From: Iris pallida
Lineage: Eukaryota; Streptophyta; Magnoliopsida; Asparagales; Iridaceae
Assembly: GCA_029216955.1 (NCBI GenBank)
Contig: JANAVB010009599.1
Coordinates: 6,411,732 to 6,475,731, forward strand
Direction of reading: 5' to 3'
Length of the DNA: 64,000 bases
This document shows positions 1-16,358 of the stretch, in pieces (position 1 is the first letter of the stretch; every line of letters begins with the position of its first letter). The position numbers and the translations under genes were made by a program. A model generated the notes under the pieces. It was not told the origin of the DNA. It saw only the letters and a list, made by a program, of their open reading frames with translations, and ran no database searches.

Positions 1-2133
1 CATTTGGGACTAATTTAAGGTAAATTATTTTTATTTATATTCTAGAAGGTTAAATATATTTTCTGTAATTTTCTACTTTTTCTAGAAATTTTTAGGATTT
101 AATTTGGATTTATTTGGCTTTGGAATGATTTTTAAATCATTTCTGGAAATTATTTACCCAGTCAACTGCCCTGTCAGCACTGTCAGGCCCACCTGTCAGC
201 CGCTGGACCGAGTGGGGCGGGCCTAGCTTTCAGCTTCATCAGCAGTTGACTGTGCTCGGCTCAAGCCGACTCAAATACGGCCGAGTCCCAAATAGCATCG
301 GAATCTGGTCGTCCGCTTAAGAGCGGGGCTGACGAGATGTTGACACATGGCATGGAGCCACGGCTCCATCGACCAGCTGCTGTCGGCTCCCTCTCTATAT
401 ATATAATATCGCAGAATAAACCCTAAAAACTTTTTGTCGGATTTTGGAGTTTGTTCCCAAGGAGATCTCCAATTTCCCGAGGCGATTGCGGACAGCCCGG
501 ACCTCGAATTTGCACGCTATTTTTTTGTTTGATTCGTATTGAGGTAAACTTCCAGAATATATAATTTATTTTCATATAGTTTGTTCTTAAATTTCTGGAG
601 AATTCGTAGAGTATCGATTGTCCGAAACTTGATACGTTCGGTGTTTTCAAGATTTCGGGAGAACCAGATATCAAAATCATGAACCATTTGAAGTTTCGGA
701 AAGCTAACACAGAGCTCTACGACATATATTTTTTCCAAAAATTATTTCACTCATATAGTATTTTAGTTATTCTGTTGAACTCAGAATTGATCGGTTGATC
801 ACCGTTTTGGTCACGATTAGCCATAACGGGAATATCTTTTGACCAAAACGTAAATTTGTGGCCCGGTTGATTCTAGCGCACTCGTGGTGCTGAAATCTAC
901 CAAGATATATTTTCAAAATCTAGAGTTCATGATGATTGACTAGATAGTCAACGGCACGCCTCGATTTGCGTGCCATGGTTTCCAAAATTGGAAACACGAC
1001 TTTTGATAGCCAAACTTGAATGTTTAGATTATATTTAGATTATTATTAGGTTAAATTAGGTTTGTAAGTGATTTATTCCAGAATTAACTATTATTAGATT
1101 AGTAACCCATTAGCCACTTATTCCATGAATTTAGAACTAGAACATTAGAATTGACTTGTGGTTTTCACGCATGGTTCGTGGTACGATATATATTATAGGT
1201 TGACAGATTCTAGATTGGCAATCCCCTCATCCTCGACTTGTGACTTCGGTTTGTGCAAGGATTCAGGCAAGTGCACTTTCTGATTGCTTTCGATTCATAG
1301 TAGTTTCCATTTCATGTTTATACATATGCTCTCTTGCTTGATGACACGTGGTCATACGAATTAATATCATGGATTTGTTTATACCTCTTGACTGTCATTT
1401 ACATGTTTACCATGCTTGCGACTGGATTCCATGAGTACTAGCTGGGCGGAGAAATATCTTAGTACACATGTGGACTATCCAGAAACATCCCCAAAATGTC
1501 TATTCTTGTCAGATAGCAGTCGCACAATTCACGTGCGGGGTGCCGAATTTACCCCTTAGTCGTCCACATGTCGAACAAGATATTTTAAAACACATAGATA
1601 GTTGTCTTTTACTTATTTTTCTTGTTTTTTCACCACTTGCCCTGACATCCTAGTTACATGTTTTTCCAGTTGATACATCTTGTTGTGGAGTTACCTACTT
1701 GCTTTCTAGACATGCCATGACATCAATTATTTTCTAGTTTCATTTCACATATGTTATTTTTATATCTTGTGAATTCTATTGTGTTTTTGCATTATCGTCA
1801 GTTTGTGTGCTTGTTCCATTCCTGACTGGAAACCAACATTTTTCAGGTTAGCTGTGGCTTCACTTAGCATTCGGAGATACGGGTATACTAGCAGGCAGAA
1901 ACCTAGAAATTAGATAGATGTGGTATCATTTACATTAATTGTAAGAACCTTGTACTTCCTTTAAATATAAATATTGTAAATGTTGTAATCAATTTAGAAA
2001 TATGAATGAGCAATAAATGTTATACTTATGTGATTTTGAGCATTATGGCCGTGACAGCGTTCTACCGTCGACTCTGCGACGTAGGCTGGCTTGGACACGT
2101 CTTGTATCCGAAAAGCGGTTGCGGATCGTGACA
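1..2133 (+). mobile_element. 3' part of a gypsy-type LTR (start lies outside the window)
   Basis: The block ends at 2133 in GCGGATCGTGACA, the terminus type seen on plant Ty3/gypsy LTRs and on the other solo LTRs in this window. A TATA-like stretch (TATATATATAAT) near 394-406 followed by a short GC-containing leader would suit an LTR promoter. No open frame of protein-like composition is present. The 5' end and its target-site duplication are off the window, so whether this is a solo LTR or the 3' LTR of a full element cannot be told. The sequence immediately after the end is CAAGG. Confidence 0.6.
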
Positions 2134-2641
2134 CAAGGAGAGCTTATTCATGCCCAATAAATCTTCGATGTCTCGAAACTGATCAAGCTAATCTCTACGT
2201 ACCATAATCCCAAGAACTTGTGGAAGAATTTCACAGCGACATGAGTCAGTACATTGTCACGTGCTGACGAGTAGAACTAGCCCACTCGCCTAAACCAACA
2301 CTTCTAGTCATGTGAACAAGCATTTATCAAAATGATCACTATTAGGGCCTAGGGTCAATTTAACAGTTCATAACAGAACATCAGTTTTTCAAACTTGTGT
2401 TTACATGTTAAGCAATAACATTGAATAACATGAAATATAAATATATCACTTTTCCGTGATTTATTACCGATAGCCCACTTTTTCAGACATGCATAAGATA
2501 CAGGATATAATATACTTGCCACCTACATAAGACATTCATCAGCATGCATTCGACTACATTGGTCATGCTATGGTGGCACGAGGTAATTACTATATAAGAC
2601 ATTCATGAGCATGTAAGCTTGGAGTCTTGTGTTGCTTATTA
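2134..2641. other. unassigned flank before the copia insertion
   Basis: About 500 AT-rich bases with no convincing coding frame. The last five bases, TATTA (2637-2641), are the left target-site duplication of the copia element that follows. The same flank resumes at 23317 on the other side. Confidence 0.5.
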
Positions 2642-3155
2642 TGTTAAAATTTAATCAATCCTGCTTAATATATCATGTTTCTAATTCTCAAACAATAAGC
2701 ACAAATCCAAAAACGAATTCTACATATAATCCCATGTCAATTCAAGATGATTAACAAATGAGGAAGCGTACCTGAAGAATCCATGAGAACTTGAGGGAAA
2801 GAATAATCTTCTTGTAGAGTAGTGGTCTTCCAATTGTAGAATTCTTTAGGGCCTTAGTTCCTTCTCTGATGGGATGAAGAGAAAGAATGTCTTGTTCTAT
2901 AATTGGGGACCACAACCCCTTTTATAAGAAGTGCATGCCCTTTCATGAAGAGTAATGTCTTTTTGGGTCAACTCTTTCATGATAAGTCATGACTCTTGTA
3001 CTTGTCTTATTTCTATTTAGGCCCATCATAAAAATAGAAATTAGACTTTTGGTATCTACGTAATATTTTTTATGCCAAATAGAACACTTTGATTTTGGCT
3101 AATTAAATAATGGATGAATACATTTAATTATTACATGTGTGGCCCTAATTTAATA

Positions 3156-3226
<71 letters not shown>

Positions 3227-3232
3227 TTAACA
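2642..3232 (-). repeat. 3' LTR of the outer copia element
   Basis: 591 bp, closely matching 20987-21542 apart from scattered substitutions and a stretch of about 35 bases present only in the right copy near 21420-21455. It contains a long (AT)n run at about 3161-3222, which probably expanded after insertion. On the minus strand it is preceded by a purine-rich tract (CCCAGGAGGAGAT, about 3233-3245), the expected polypurine tract. Confidence 0.9.
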
Positions 3233-3649
3233 ATCTCCTCCTGGGCCACATATGTATCTTTATAAATGTGTTATACTTTATGAGCTCAAAACTTTGCCAT
3301 CATAAACATAAGGCATATCTGAACAATCTCGTCCATTAGTTATATCAATATAGGACCAAAGCGGCTTTTGTTATATCAATCATAACTAAACCCATCAATG
3401 ATCACTAATATCAACACAACCAAATGACATAGATCAATCATGAAATGTGTAGCATGAAAATCACATGAAGGTGATCTGTACATGTCAATTTTCAACTGGT
3501 CCTGCTTCACTTTAGTGAGATCTTTTAAACACATTATCGTCCAAAATGTAACAAACTGAATAACAATCTTTATTTCTGATCAGAAAAATATCCAACTACA
3601 AATATAACACCAAAAATAGAACACAAATTACATCAATGACTAACTCCCA

Positions 3650-4685
3650 CTAAATCAAAGAATCCTCAAACTGTAAGACACCCATGCGAGCAGTGTGCTC
3701 ATGAAAGACCTTGGGTAGAAGGCCCTTTGTAAGAGGGGCTGCTATCATGGAGTTTGTCCCTAAGTGTTCTATGGAAATCTGTCTACTTTTTACCCTCTCC
3801 TTGACAACTAGGAACTTGATGTCGATGTGTTTTGACTTGGTCGAGCTCCTATTGTTATTGGAGTATAAGACGGTTGATTTATTGTCACAAAATAATTTAA
3901 GCGGTCTTTCAATTCCTTCCACAACTCGCAGCCCGGTGACAAAGTTCTTCAACCAAATACCATGATTTGATGCCTCATAACATGTTACAAATTTTGCAGC
4001 CATGGTGGACGAAGTAATAAGAGTTTGCTTGGCACTGTGCCAAGAAACTACACCACCAGCTAACAGATAAATATAACCCGAAGTGGATCTTCTACTATCT
4101 TGGCATCCGACAAAATCAGAGTCAGAATACCCAATGATCTCCAAATGGTCTGACCTCCTATATGTGAGTATATAATCCTTTGTTCTCTTCAAATACCTCA
4201 AAACTCTTTTGGTTGCTTCCAGTGATCCATTCCTGGATTGCTTAAGTATCTGCCTAACACTCCAACAATGTACGCTATATCTGGACGCGTACAAACTTGA
4301 GCATACATTAGACTCCATACCACTGATGCATAGAAAATCTTCTGCATCTCCTGAATCTCAAGATTTCCTTTTGGGCACTGACCGAGACTAAATTTGTCTC
4401 CTTTAGCGACTGGGTATCTCCTGGTTTGTAATCATGCATGCCAAACCTTTTGAGCACCTTATCGATATAGCTCCTCTGTGATAATCCTAGAGTACTCCGA
4501 GATCGGTTCCGATGGATCTGGATACCTAACACAAAGGAGGCGTCACCAAGATCTTTCATCTCAAAAAATTTTGATAGAAATCTCTTGGTTTCGTGCAATA
4601 TGCCTATATCATTAGTGGCAAGCAATATGTCATCAACATACAATACTAAGAAAATGTACTTGCTCCCACTGAGTTTATGATACAT
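3650..4685 (-). pseudogene. copia reverse transcriptase C-terminal part and RNase H
   Basis: The upstream part (4308-4685) carries the RT catalytic motif YVDDILLATND. The downstream part (3650-4318) is the RNase H domain, with GYSDSDFVG, STSGYIYLL and the copia terminal block SKHIDIKFL. The two parts lie in different frames overlapping at 4308-4318, which points to a frameshift in the connecting region. Where copia RNase H normally has an acidic residue in the 'AEF/AEY' motif, this copy reads MAAKFVTCYEA, with Lys in place of the catalytic Glu. The coding sequence enters from 7525 once the solo LTR at 4691-7519 is removed. Confidence 0.85.
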
Positions 4686-4690
4686 ACAAT

Positions 4691-7519
<2,829 letters not shown>

Positions 7520-7524
7520 ACAAT

Positions 7525-8766
7525 TGTCAACAACATTCATCTCAAAACCAAATGAGAGAATTACTTGATGAAATTTGTGATACCACTGACGAGATGCTTG
7601 TTTTAGCCCATAGATGGATTTTGTTAGTTTGCAAACCATCTTCTTTGGGTTTCCTAACACAAAATTTTCTGGTTGCACCATATAGATCGTTTCTTCAATA
7701 TTGACATTGAGAAATGTCGTTTTGACATCCATCTGATGAAGCTCCAAATCATAATGTGCAACAAAAGCCATGATTGTCCTAAAAGAGTCCTTCGATGAAA
7801 CCGGAGAGAAAGTCTCTTTAAAGTCAATCCCTTCCTTTTGAGTATAGCCCTTAGCTACAAGACGAGCCTTATACCGTTCCACATTACCTTTGGAATCTCG
7901 TTTGGTCTTAAATATCCATTTGCAACCAATGGGTTTCACACCTTCTGGTAATGGGACAAGTTTCCAAACCTTATTGTCTTGCATGGACTTATACTCCTCA
8001 TTCATTGCTTCAATCCACTTTTTTGAGTTAGAATCTTGCATGGCTTGACGGAAGTTAATTGGATCATTTTCCATCATACCATTATTTTCTTCATGCTCGT
8101 AGAGAAACACTATATAATCATCCGGAATAGCACTTCTCCTTTCTCTAGTGGATCGTCGCAAAGGTATTGGCTCTTGAAGCATTGGTTCTTGAGGATCTTG
8201 AGTTTGCTCTTCAGGAATAACTAATTCATCTTGAATGGGAGTTTGAACAACAATGTCTTATAAATGTTCTGAACTTACTTCATCAGAAGCAACTGTATGA
8301 ATCGGTTCTGGAATTAAAACTAATTCTTCCTCAAAGACAAAGTCTCTAACCTTATTTCTCCCCCAAAACTCAATATCCTCAAAGAACGTGGCAGTTTCGT
8401 CTCAAAAATTGTTTTTAATTTGGGATCATAAAATTTATAGCCCCTAGATCACTCAGAATAGCCAATAAAGTAGCTGCTCACTTTTCGGGGGTCCAATTTC
8501 CTTTTATTTGGCCTATAAGGCCTTGCCTCAGCTGGACATCCCCATACATGAAAGTGATTTAGACTAGGCTTTCTACCCGTCCAAAGCTCATAAGGTGTTT
8601 TGGCAACTGCTTTAGTTGGTACTCTGTTTAGAATGTAAGCTGCAGTCTTTATTGCCTCTCCCCAGAGTGACTCTGGTAAGTTAGAATGACATATCATACT
8701 TCTTACCATATCCTTAAGAGTTCTATTTCATCTTTCAGCTACACCATACATGCTAGGTGACCATGG
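7525..8766 (-). pseudogene. copia integrase C-terminus and reverse transcriptase N-terminus
   Basis: 8449-8709 encodes the end of the integrase core and the GKxxK-type linker, with [18 protein letters not shown] and [20 protein letters not shown]. 7525-8182 encodes the RT start, with WIEAMNEEYKSM, KWIFKTKRDSKG, YKARLVAKGYTQKEGIDF, LHQMDVKTTFLN and KSIYGLKQASRQWYHKF. The region between about 8183 and 8448 is broken by frame changes. The left end continues at 4685 across the solo LTR, and the right end continues at 18318 across the LARD-like element. Confidence 0.88.
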
Positions 8767-9504
8767 CATAGTGTAAAACCCCTAAATTTCTACTATTTTT
8801 TTTATTATTTAAATTTTGGTACTAATTTAAAATTTTTGTATTGTACGTCGCGTAGTCGTATTTTACGTCGCGCACGAAATTTTATTTTTCGAAATTGCTC
8901 GACGAGTGCGATTATGTGCGAGCGTACATATTTTTGAAAATATTATTTTTCTATTTTTAAAGTTTCAAAATAATATACATAATAATTATTTTGTTATCGT
9001 TCCAAAAATTTTCAAGTTTGTTATTTTATTTATAAAGTCTTTCATTTCTCATAATTATTAATAATAAATAATATTTTTATTGTATGCTAGAAAAGCATAA
9101 TTATGAGAACATCATTTTGTACCTACATATATATTTCGTAATTATTTATTAGTCTATTTTAAATAAAAATGTTATTTTCGAGATTTATTAATATTAATAT
9201 TTATTATTCAAAAAGATATTTAAAAATATTTATTATTTTCAAAATTATTATTATTGGTATTTTAAAAAATATATTTGGAAGTTATTGTGGCCATTTAAAT
9301 CTTGATTTGATTTTTAGATTTATTTAAATAGTTAAATATTTGAAAATTTGATTTATCCCATTGATTTTAAACCAAGAATTTAATTAGATTTAAATTTGAT
9401 TTGTATTTGGATATTGGATTTAAATTGATTTAAATTAAATTACGAATATCTATTTTGGGTTTAAACAAATCCTAAACTTTATCTTATTGGGAATTCCCAC
9501 ATCC

Positions 9505-9513
9505 TATAAATAG
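9505..9513 (+). promoter_or_regulatory. TATA box of the LARD 5' LTR
   Basis: TATAAATAG follows an AT-rich upstream region and precedes a C-rich leader about 90 bp before the GC-rich block. The same motif sits at 14760-14768 in the other LTR. The position, about 730 bp into the LTR, fits a U3/R boundary. No transcript evidence is available. Confidence 0.6.
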
Positions 9514-11039
9514 GCAGGTACTCCTCCAATTCATTATTCTCCATCCACAATAAATTATTCTACAAATATTCAATAGTGCGGTGCATCGTGTCCGTGCAAC
9601 CCAAGCCTCGTGTATCGTGTCGGTGTCCAAAATCTTATTCTAATCTTTACACATACAAATTCACCTCTTCCGTGTCGGTCACCCCCCCGACACCAACAAA
9701 TTTCTAAACCTAAGCCTAAACCCGACCCCAGCCATCCATCTTCCGTCGATCTCCCCTCGGCTTCCCGTATCAGACTGACCACATCCACCACCATCGACCA
9801 GCACCACCCCGGAAACCCAACGCCACCAGAACCACTCCCCACACTTCTCCTTCCCGACACCACTACCACGGCCATCGGCCGAAACCCCAAAACAACTACC
9901 ACCACCACTACCAGGGCACCCCCGGCTACCAAAATCGACACCATCACCATAGTAACCACCACTGCCACCACGGCCAATGCCGGACCGACCACCGCACACC
10001 CCCATTATCTCATCCCCGCCACCAGCACCTCCACCCTGCCTCCAACCCGCGACCGCAGCTAACCCCAATCGATCTTCCCGACCACACCATCTCCCCCGCC
10101 ACCATCAGCCAGAACCGCCCACGCCACGACCATCATCGGTCGACCACCGCCACCCCATCAAAATTTACCACCAAACCAAAGACAGAGAGAAAAACCCAAA
10201 AGAAAACCCTAAGTCAACTCACCTCCTCCGACGCCGCGTCCGACCCTCCACCGCCGACGACCAAGACCAGTGTCGGCGACCGCGTAGATCCGAGCGCCCC
10301 GCCGTCCGTAGCCTCCGTCACCAGATCCGTCTGGGTCCGGCCATCCCCGCTCCTTCGGCTACGCCGCACTTCGCCCGGCGAAACCCCAATCCTCCGGCGC
10401 CGCCCCCACCGGAGAATCCCCGAGCAAACCGTCCCCTCAAAACCCTCTTTCCTCTGCCGGAGAACGACCAGTCACCGGCGCTGCGCCCGAGGGCCGGCCA
10501 CCACGCGAGCCGTCTCCCCTTCGCCGCGAAGCCGCGCCACCGGTCCAGTCGACCGCACTTGCCGACCGAGTCCCCCAAACCCCCGCTCCCTCTCCGCTCC
10601 TCCGCGAGCGGCGCGCCACCACATGTCGCCAACCCTCGCCGCCCCGAGCTCATCCGCCCTCTCTCGCCCGCTTCCCCTTCGCTCACTCGATCTCTCTCTC
10701 TCTCTCTTCCCTCTCTAAGACTTTCGTTTTTTTTTTGTTTTTTTATTTTTTTTGGTTAAACCTCTGGTTGTTAGGAGAACCATTGGGTTTTTATTTTTAT
10801 TTTTTTATTATCATTTTATTTTATTCTTGTTTTCGTTTTGTTTAAACTTGCCTGTTGTTTTTATGGTATGGTTTAATATTATTATTATTATAATTATTAT
10901 TTGTATTATTTTTATTATTATCATTATTATTATTATTATTTTTTATGATTACAGTATAGTATATAAGGGTATAAATTATTGGTAGTTTTAGAATATAAAT
11001 TAATTGTCATGGATAATATTGTTAATGTTTTGCCACTGG

Positions 11040-11113
<74 letters not shown>
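11040..11113. repeat. (ATT)n microsatellite in the LARD 5' LTR
   Basis: About 24 TAT/ATT triplets. The equivalent place in the 3' LTR (about 16298-16387) has fewer ATT triplets followed by a (GTT)n run, so the two LTRs have diverged here by repeat-length change. A second ATT run lies at 11168-11217. Confidence 0.9.
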
Positions 11114-11168
11114 GTTGTTCTCTCTCAACCCGAGAAGAGAACAGTACTACTAAGTATATATTTTTTAC

Positions 11169-11200
<32 letters not shown>

Positions 11201-13048
11201 CTTATTATTATTATTATGATCTTTTAATCACAGAATATTAAGTAGATTATATATATTATTGGTATTTAAAATTTAAGAATTAATATTATTAGCATTATTA
11301 CTATTCAAATTATTACTATTGTAAGTATAATAAATATTTTCAACGTTGGGTTGGAAGCCCTAATTATATTTGCTATTTTGTGGCTTTTAAAGTACAGCTT
11401 ATTAATAAAAATTTATTTTTACAAAATATGGTTCTTAAACTTAAATAATTTCTTCTAATATTATTTGGTTTCGCTTAAAATATTTTTGTCTAAAATATTA
11501 TTTGACAAAACTTACAGTTTGCCTTAAATCGACTTTTTGATTTTTTTTTTTATATCTATTTGTAAGCATATTTTGACTAATAAATATTATATTTCAAGTA
11601 TTATAAATTATTTTTCTAAAATCATATAATTATTATTCTTTTTCTTTTGAATCTCCTCCTGCCCATAACCAATCCCATTATTCATGTTCCCTCGCCAATT
11701 CAAGTCTACCTTATGTCAACCCTAACTAAATTGACCCTTCTGGATCCAATGGAACTAACCGTGTCACCATCCGAGGTCACCTTGCATGGTTGTTGCACCG
11801 AAGTCGCAGTTCATGCCACCTTGATCATTGCAGTACATCAAGCGTCCTACCAGGCAAGACACCTTGCCTTTACTATTTAATTTCTTCCTCAATATCATGC
11901 ATGTTTTATTTCTTATTCTTTCAAAACCATATATAGTTACAAATTATTATACTTTATGCATTTGGCTTAGAGTTAAGGGACCACCTTTGTTTGTGTCGCA
12001 TTCATTGGCCCGACACTTGTGTATCACGAGTCACGAGTCTCATATAGATCTCGGACGTACGTATCGACTGGCCATCGGTGCGCACATGCCGTGCGTTAGG
12101 AAATAACTGCTAAATAGTTATGGTTGTCTAGAAGACTTAGCGACTTAGCAGTTATTAGGAATATCGTGATGTGAATTCAACACGAGTAGTGCATGGGGAG
12201 GGTGAAGACAGTTATTAGGCGCAGGGGCTTTCACACATTTACTTTTCTCTAGCTTCTATTTTTGACTCAGTCGAGAGCTAGTGGCCGTGCATTTATTTAC
12301 TTTTCTCTAGATGCCACTATTGCCTCGGTTGAAACACAAATGTGCCGTGCATTTACTTTCCTCTAGCTGCCGTTAGTGACTCACCCAAGAGCTAGTGGCC
12401 GTGCATTTATTTTTCTCTAGCTGCCCCTTAGTTCTCGTTCGAGTGCTAATGGGCCGTGCATTTACTTTTCTCTTGACGCCACTAGTGCCTTGGTTGAAAC
12501 GCTAATGTGTCGTGTTTCTAGCTTCGGGAGCCCTTGTGTGGAACGTTGTCTTCAAAATGTATTAACACATAGAATGGTTAAGGACCTTTAATTGTGCACT
12601 CACATTTACTTTTCTGTTGAGCTTTATTATTCAGTTATTGGCATGATATTATGTGTCTTGTTACGTCCCTCTGAGGACCTGGTTATCTCGTCAGGCGTGT
12701 GCTCTTATCTTTCGCAGGTGTTCTAGCTCTAGCCGTGACCATCTCTAAATTCTTCGGGAATGATTGCGTTTGGATCGTCTTCGCTTCGCTCGCCAAATTC
12801 ATTTCTTTTCTCATGTATTTTTCCTTTACTTGTTGGTAGTAGATTTGTCTCCGCCCAACATATTGTATCAAGACAATTCATAGTCATTATTTGAAATCTT
12901 TTATTCTTTTACTTTGTGTGGATGAGATTAGTCATGGTTTTACTGCATTTACAGCTTATGTATCCATACGAGGCCTATGTACTTCGTATGAATACAGCTG
13001 GCATGTCTACGTTTCTAGTCCTACGTATTTTGGGACTGGGGCGTTACA

Positions 13049-14026
13049 TGTTTTTGTGGTGGCCCATGCAGGTCAAGATAAATTGTTTGGTTACTTTACC
13101 GTACCATGCAAGCCTGCGTATAGGATTAGAAGTCTAGGATCTCATCCACATTCTTGACCTCTTTCCTTGATTTTATCTACCGTTTGACTCATCAATTGCA
13201 TCTTGCTTGCTTGCTTCCATCCCTATTCTTATCTTCCCTTCGTGCTTGCTAGAGATTGACCCTACTAGTTAGTTGTCCCAAAACACCATTAGTTTAATTC
13301 TTTAAGTTGGGTAGAATACCTTATGAACTAGCAACCCCGTTGACTTAGTGACCTATATTAGCAAGCTTATTTAGATCCTAGAATCTAGAGGACCTAACCC
13401 GTCTAGCCAACCAAGGACTTGGACAAGAAGACTATAGGACGACTGTATGACTTAGAATCATTCTACCTTCTCTAAATCTTAAATCTCTCGTACCTATGTA
13501 TTTATCGTTTTGACTAATGATGCTAATATAGCCTAGTTTTTGCAAGCTTATTCTGTATCGAGTTTGTTCATGACATATGCTATTGAGCGCTCACTAGCAT
13601 GTTGTCTAATCAGAACCGGTGCATAATGGTCTGATCAACCAATTGTACTTTGGTTCGCTTTTATCTATCGTTCTACGTGGATGGGGATATAGCTAAACTT
13701 GTCCTCTAGAGTCCCATCAGCGACTGCCTTGGCAACTCCTTTTGAAGTATTCGATCGCCTTTGAACCGCGTATTCGTATTCGATAAACGCCTCCTTCGAA
13801 TTACTTTCTCCTTCACCTATTTTAGAAGAACGAAGGCGTTATACTAGAACTTCCTCTAGCCATCCTATCGATTACGACCATATCGTATTATTTTCCTATG
13901 ATCTAGATCGCAATTTCTTACGACATGATTTTGTTATTGATTGTTCATCATCGATACCCCTTGTGTCTTCTCACCCCCCTACGAATTCTTAATTTCGAGG
14001 ACGAAATTCTTTTAAGTTGGGTAGGA
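13049..14026 (+). other. interior of the LARD-like element, non-coding
   Basis: 978 bp with no retroviral domain. No clear initiator-Met primer-binding site (TGGTATCAGAG) follows the left LTR; the sequence there is TGTTTTTGTGGTGGCCCATG. At 13299-13316 there is a second copy of the motif TTTAAGTTGGGTAGA that also forms the real polypurine tract at 14010-14026. A short stretch just before it (NFEDEILLSW, about 13985-14020) resembles the conserved end of chromovirus pol, possibly the last remnant of coding sequence. Confidence 0.75.
14010..14026 (+). promoter_or_regulatory. polypurine-tract region of the LARD-like element
   Basis: TTTTAAGTTGGGTAGGA directly abuts the TGTAAAACC start of the right LTR. 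This is the typical plus-strand priming context of plant Ty3/gypsy elements and sets the element's orientation. Confidence 0.7.
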
Positions 14027-16296
14027 TGTAAAACCCCTAAATTTCTACTATTTTTTTATTATTTAAATTTTGGTACTGATTTAAAATTTTTGTATTGTAC
14101 GTCGCGTAGTCGTATTTTACGTCGCGCACGAAATTTTATTTTTCGAAATTGCTCGACGAGTGCGATTATGTGCGAGCGTAAATATTTTTGAAAATATTAT
14201 TTTTCTATTTTTAAAGTTTCAAAATAATATACATAATAATTATTTTGTTATCGTTCCAAAATTTTTCAAGTTTGTTATTTTATTTATAAATTCTTTTATT
14301 TCTCATAATTGTTAATAATAAATAATATTTTTATTGTATGCTAGAAAAGCATAACTATGAGAACATCATTTTGTACCTACATATATATTTCGTAATTATT
14401 TATTAGTCTATTTTAAATAAAAATGTAATTTTCGAGATTTATTAATATTAATATTTTATTATTCAAAAAGATATTTAAAAATATTTATTATTTTCAAAAT
14501 TATTATTATTGGTATTTTGAAAAATATATTTGGAAGTTATTGTGGCCATTTAAATCTTGATTTGATTTTTGGATTTATTTAAATAGTTAAATATTTGAAA
14601 ATTTGATTTATCCCATTGATTTTAAACCAAAAATTTAATTAGATTTAAATTTGATTTGTATTTGGATATTGGATTTAAATTGATTTAAATTAAATTACGA
14701 ATATCTATTTTGGGTTTAAACAAATCCTAAACTTTATCTTATTGGGAATTTCCACATCCTATAAATAGGCAGGTACTCCTCCAATTCATTATTCTCCATC
14801 CACAACAAATTATTCCACAAATATTCAACGGTGCGGTGCATCGTGTCCGTGCAACCCAAGCCTCGTGTATCGTATCGGTGTCCAAAATCTTATTCCAATC
14901 TTTACACATACAAATTCACCTCTTCCGTGTCGGACACCCCCCGACACCAACAAATTTCTAAACCTAAGCCTAAACCCGACCCCAGCCATCCATCTTCCGT
15001 CGATCTCCCCTCGGCTTTTCGTATCAGACTGACCACATCCACCACCATCGACCAGCACCACCCCGGAAACCCAACGCCACCAGAACCACTCCCCACACTT
15101 CTCCTCCCCGACACCACCACCACGGCCATCGGCCGAAACCCCAAAACAACTACCACCACCACTACCAGGGCACCCCCGGCCACCAAAATCGACATCATCA
15201 CCATAGTAACCACCACTGCCACCACGACCAATGGCCGGACCGACCACCCACACCCCCATCATCTCATCCCCGCCACCAGTACCTCCATCCTGCCTCCAAC
15301 CCGCGATCGCAGCCAACCCCAATCGATCTTCCCGACCACACCATCTCTCCCGCCACCATCAGCCAGAACCGCCCACGCCACGACCATCATCGGCCGACCA
15401 CTGCCACCCCATCAAAATTTACCACCAAACCAAAGACAGAGAGAAAAACCCAAAAGAAAACCCTAAGTCAACTCACCTCCTCCGACGCCGCATCCGACCC
15501 TCCACCGCCGACGATCAAGACCAGTGTCGGCGACCGCGTAGATCCGAGCGCCCCACCGTCCGTAGCCTCCGCCGCCAGATCCGTCTAGGTCCGACCATCC
15601 CCGCGCCTTCGGCTACGTCGCACTTCGCCCGGCGAAACCCCAATCCTCCGGCGCTGCCCCCACCGGAGAATCCCCGGGCAAACCGTCCCCTCAAAACCCT
15701 CTTTCCTCTGCCGGAGAAAGACCAGTCACCGGTGCTGCGCCCGAGGGCCGGCCACCGCGCGAGCCGTCTCCCCTTCGCCGCGAAGCCGCGCCACCGGTCC
15801 AGTCGACCGCACTTGCCGACCGAGTCCCCCAAACCCCCGCTCCCTCTCCGCTCCTCCGCGAGCGGCGCGCCACCGCATGTCGCCAACCCTCGCCGCCCCG
15901 AGCTCATCCGCCCTCTCTCGCCCGCTACCCCTTCGCTCACTCGATCTCTCTCTCTCTCTCTCTCTTCCCTCTCTAAGACTTTCGTTTTTTTATTTTTTTT
16001 TTATTTTTTTGGTTAAACCTCTGGTTGTTAGGAGAACCATTGGGTTTTTATTTTTATTTTTTTATTATTATTTTATTTTATTCTTGTTTTCGTTTTGTTT
16101 AAACTTGCCTGTTGTTTTTATGGTATGGTTTAATATTATTATTATTATTATTGTTATTTTTATTATTTTTATTATTATCATTATTATTACTACTATTTTT
16201 TATGATTATAGTATAGTATATAAGGGTATAAATTATTGGTAGTTTTAGAATATAAATTAATTGTCATGGATAATATTGTTAATATTTTGCCACTGG

Positions 16297-16358
<62 letters not shown>

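Larger units (their letters stand above)
8772..13048 (+). repeat. 5' LTR of the LARD-like element (4277 bp)
   Basis: AT-rich for its first 730 bp, then a TATA box, then a GC-rich block (about 9700-10690), a CT run, T-rich and ATT-repeat stretches (to about 11215), and an AT-rich to mixed tail. In the first 190 bp it differs from the right LTR by two substitutions and one T-length change, suggesting a young insertion. Confidence 0.93.

Noticed and set aside
9570..10068. Gly/Val-rich minus-strand and Pro/Thr-rich plus-strand frames in the LARD LTRs
   Set aside because: Low-complexity translation of a CCACCA-rich block, repeated in the other LTR at 14825-15466.
10979..11227. Poly-Tyr/poly-Ile open frame
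   Set aside because: Translation of ATT microsatellites.
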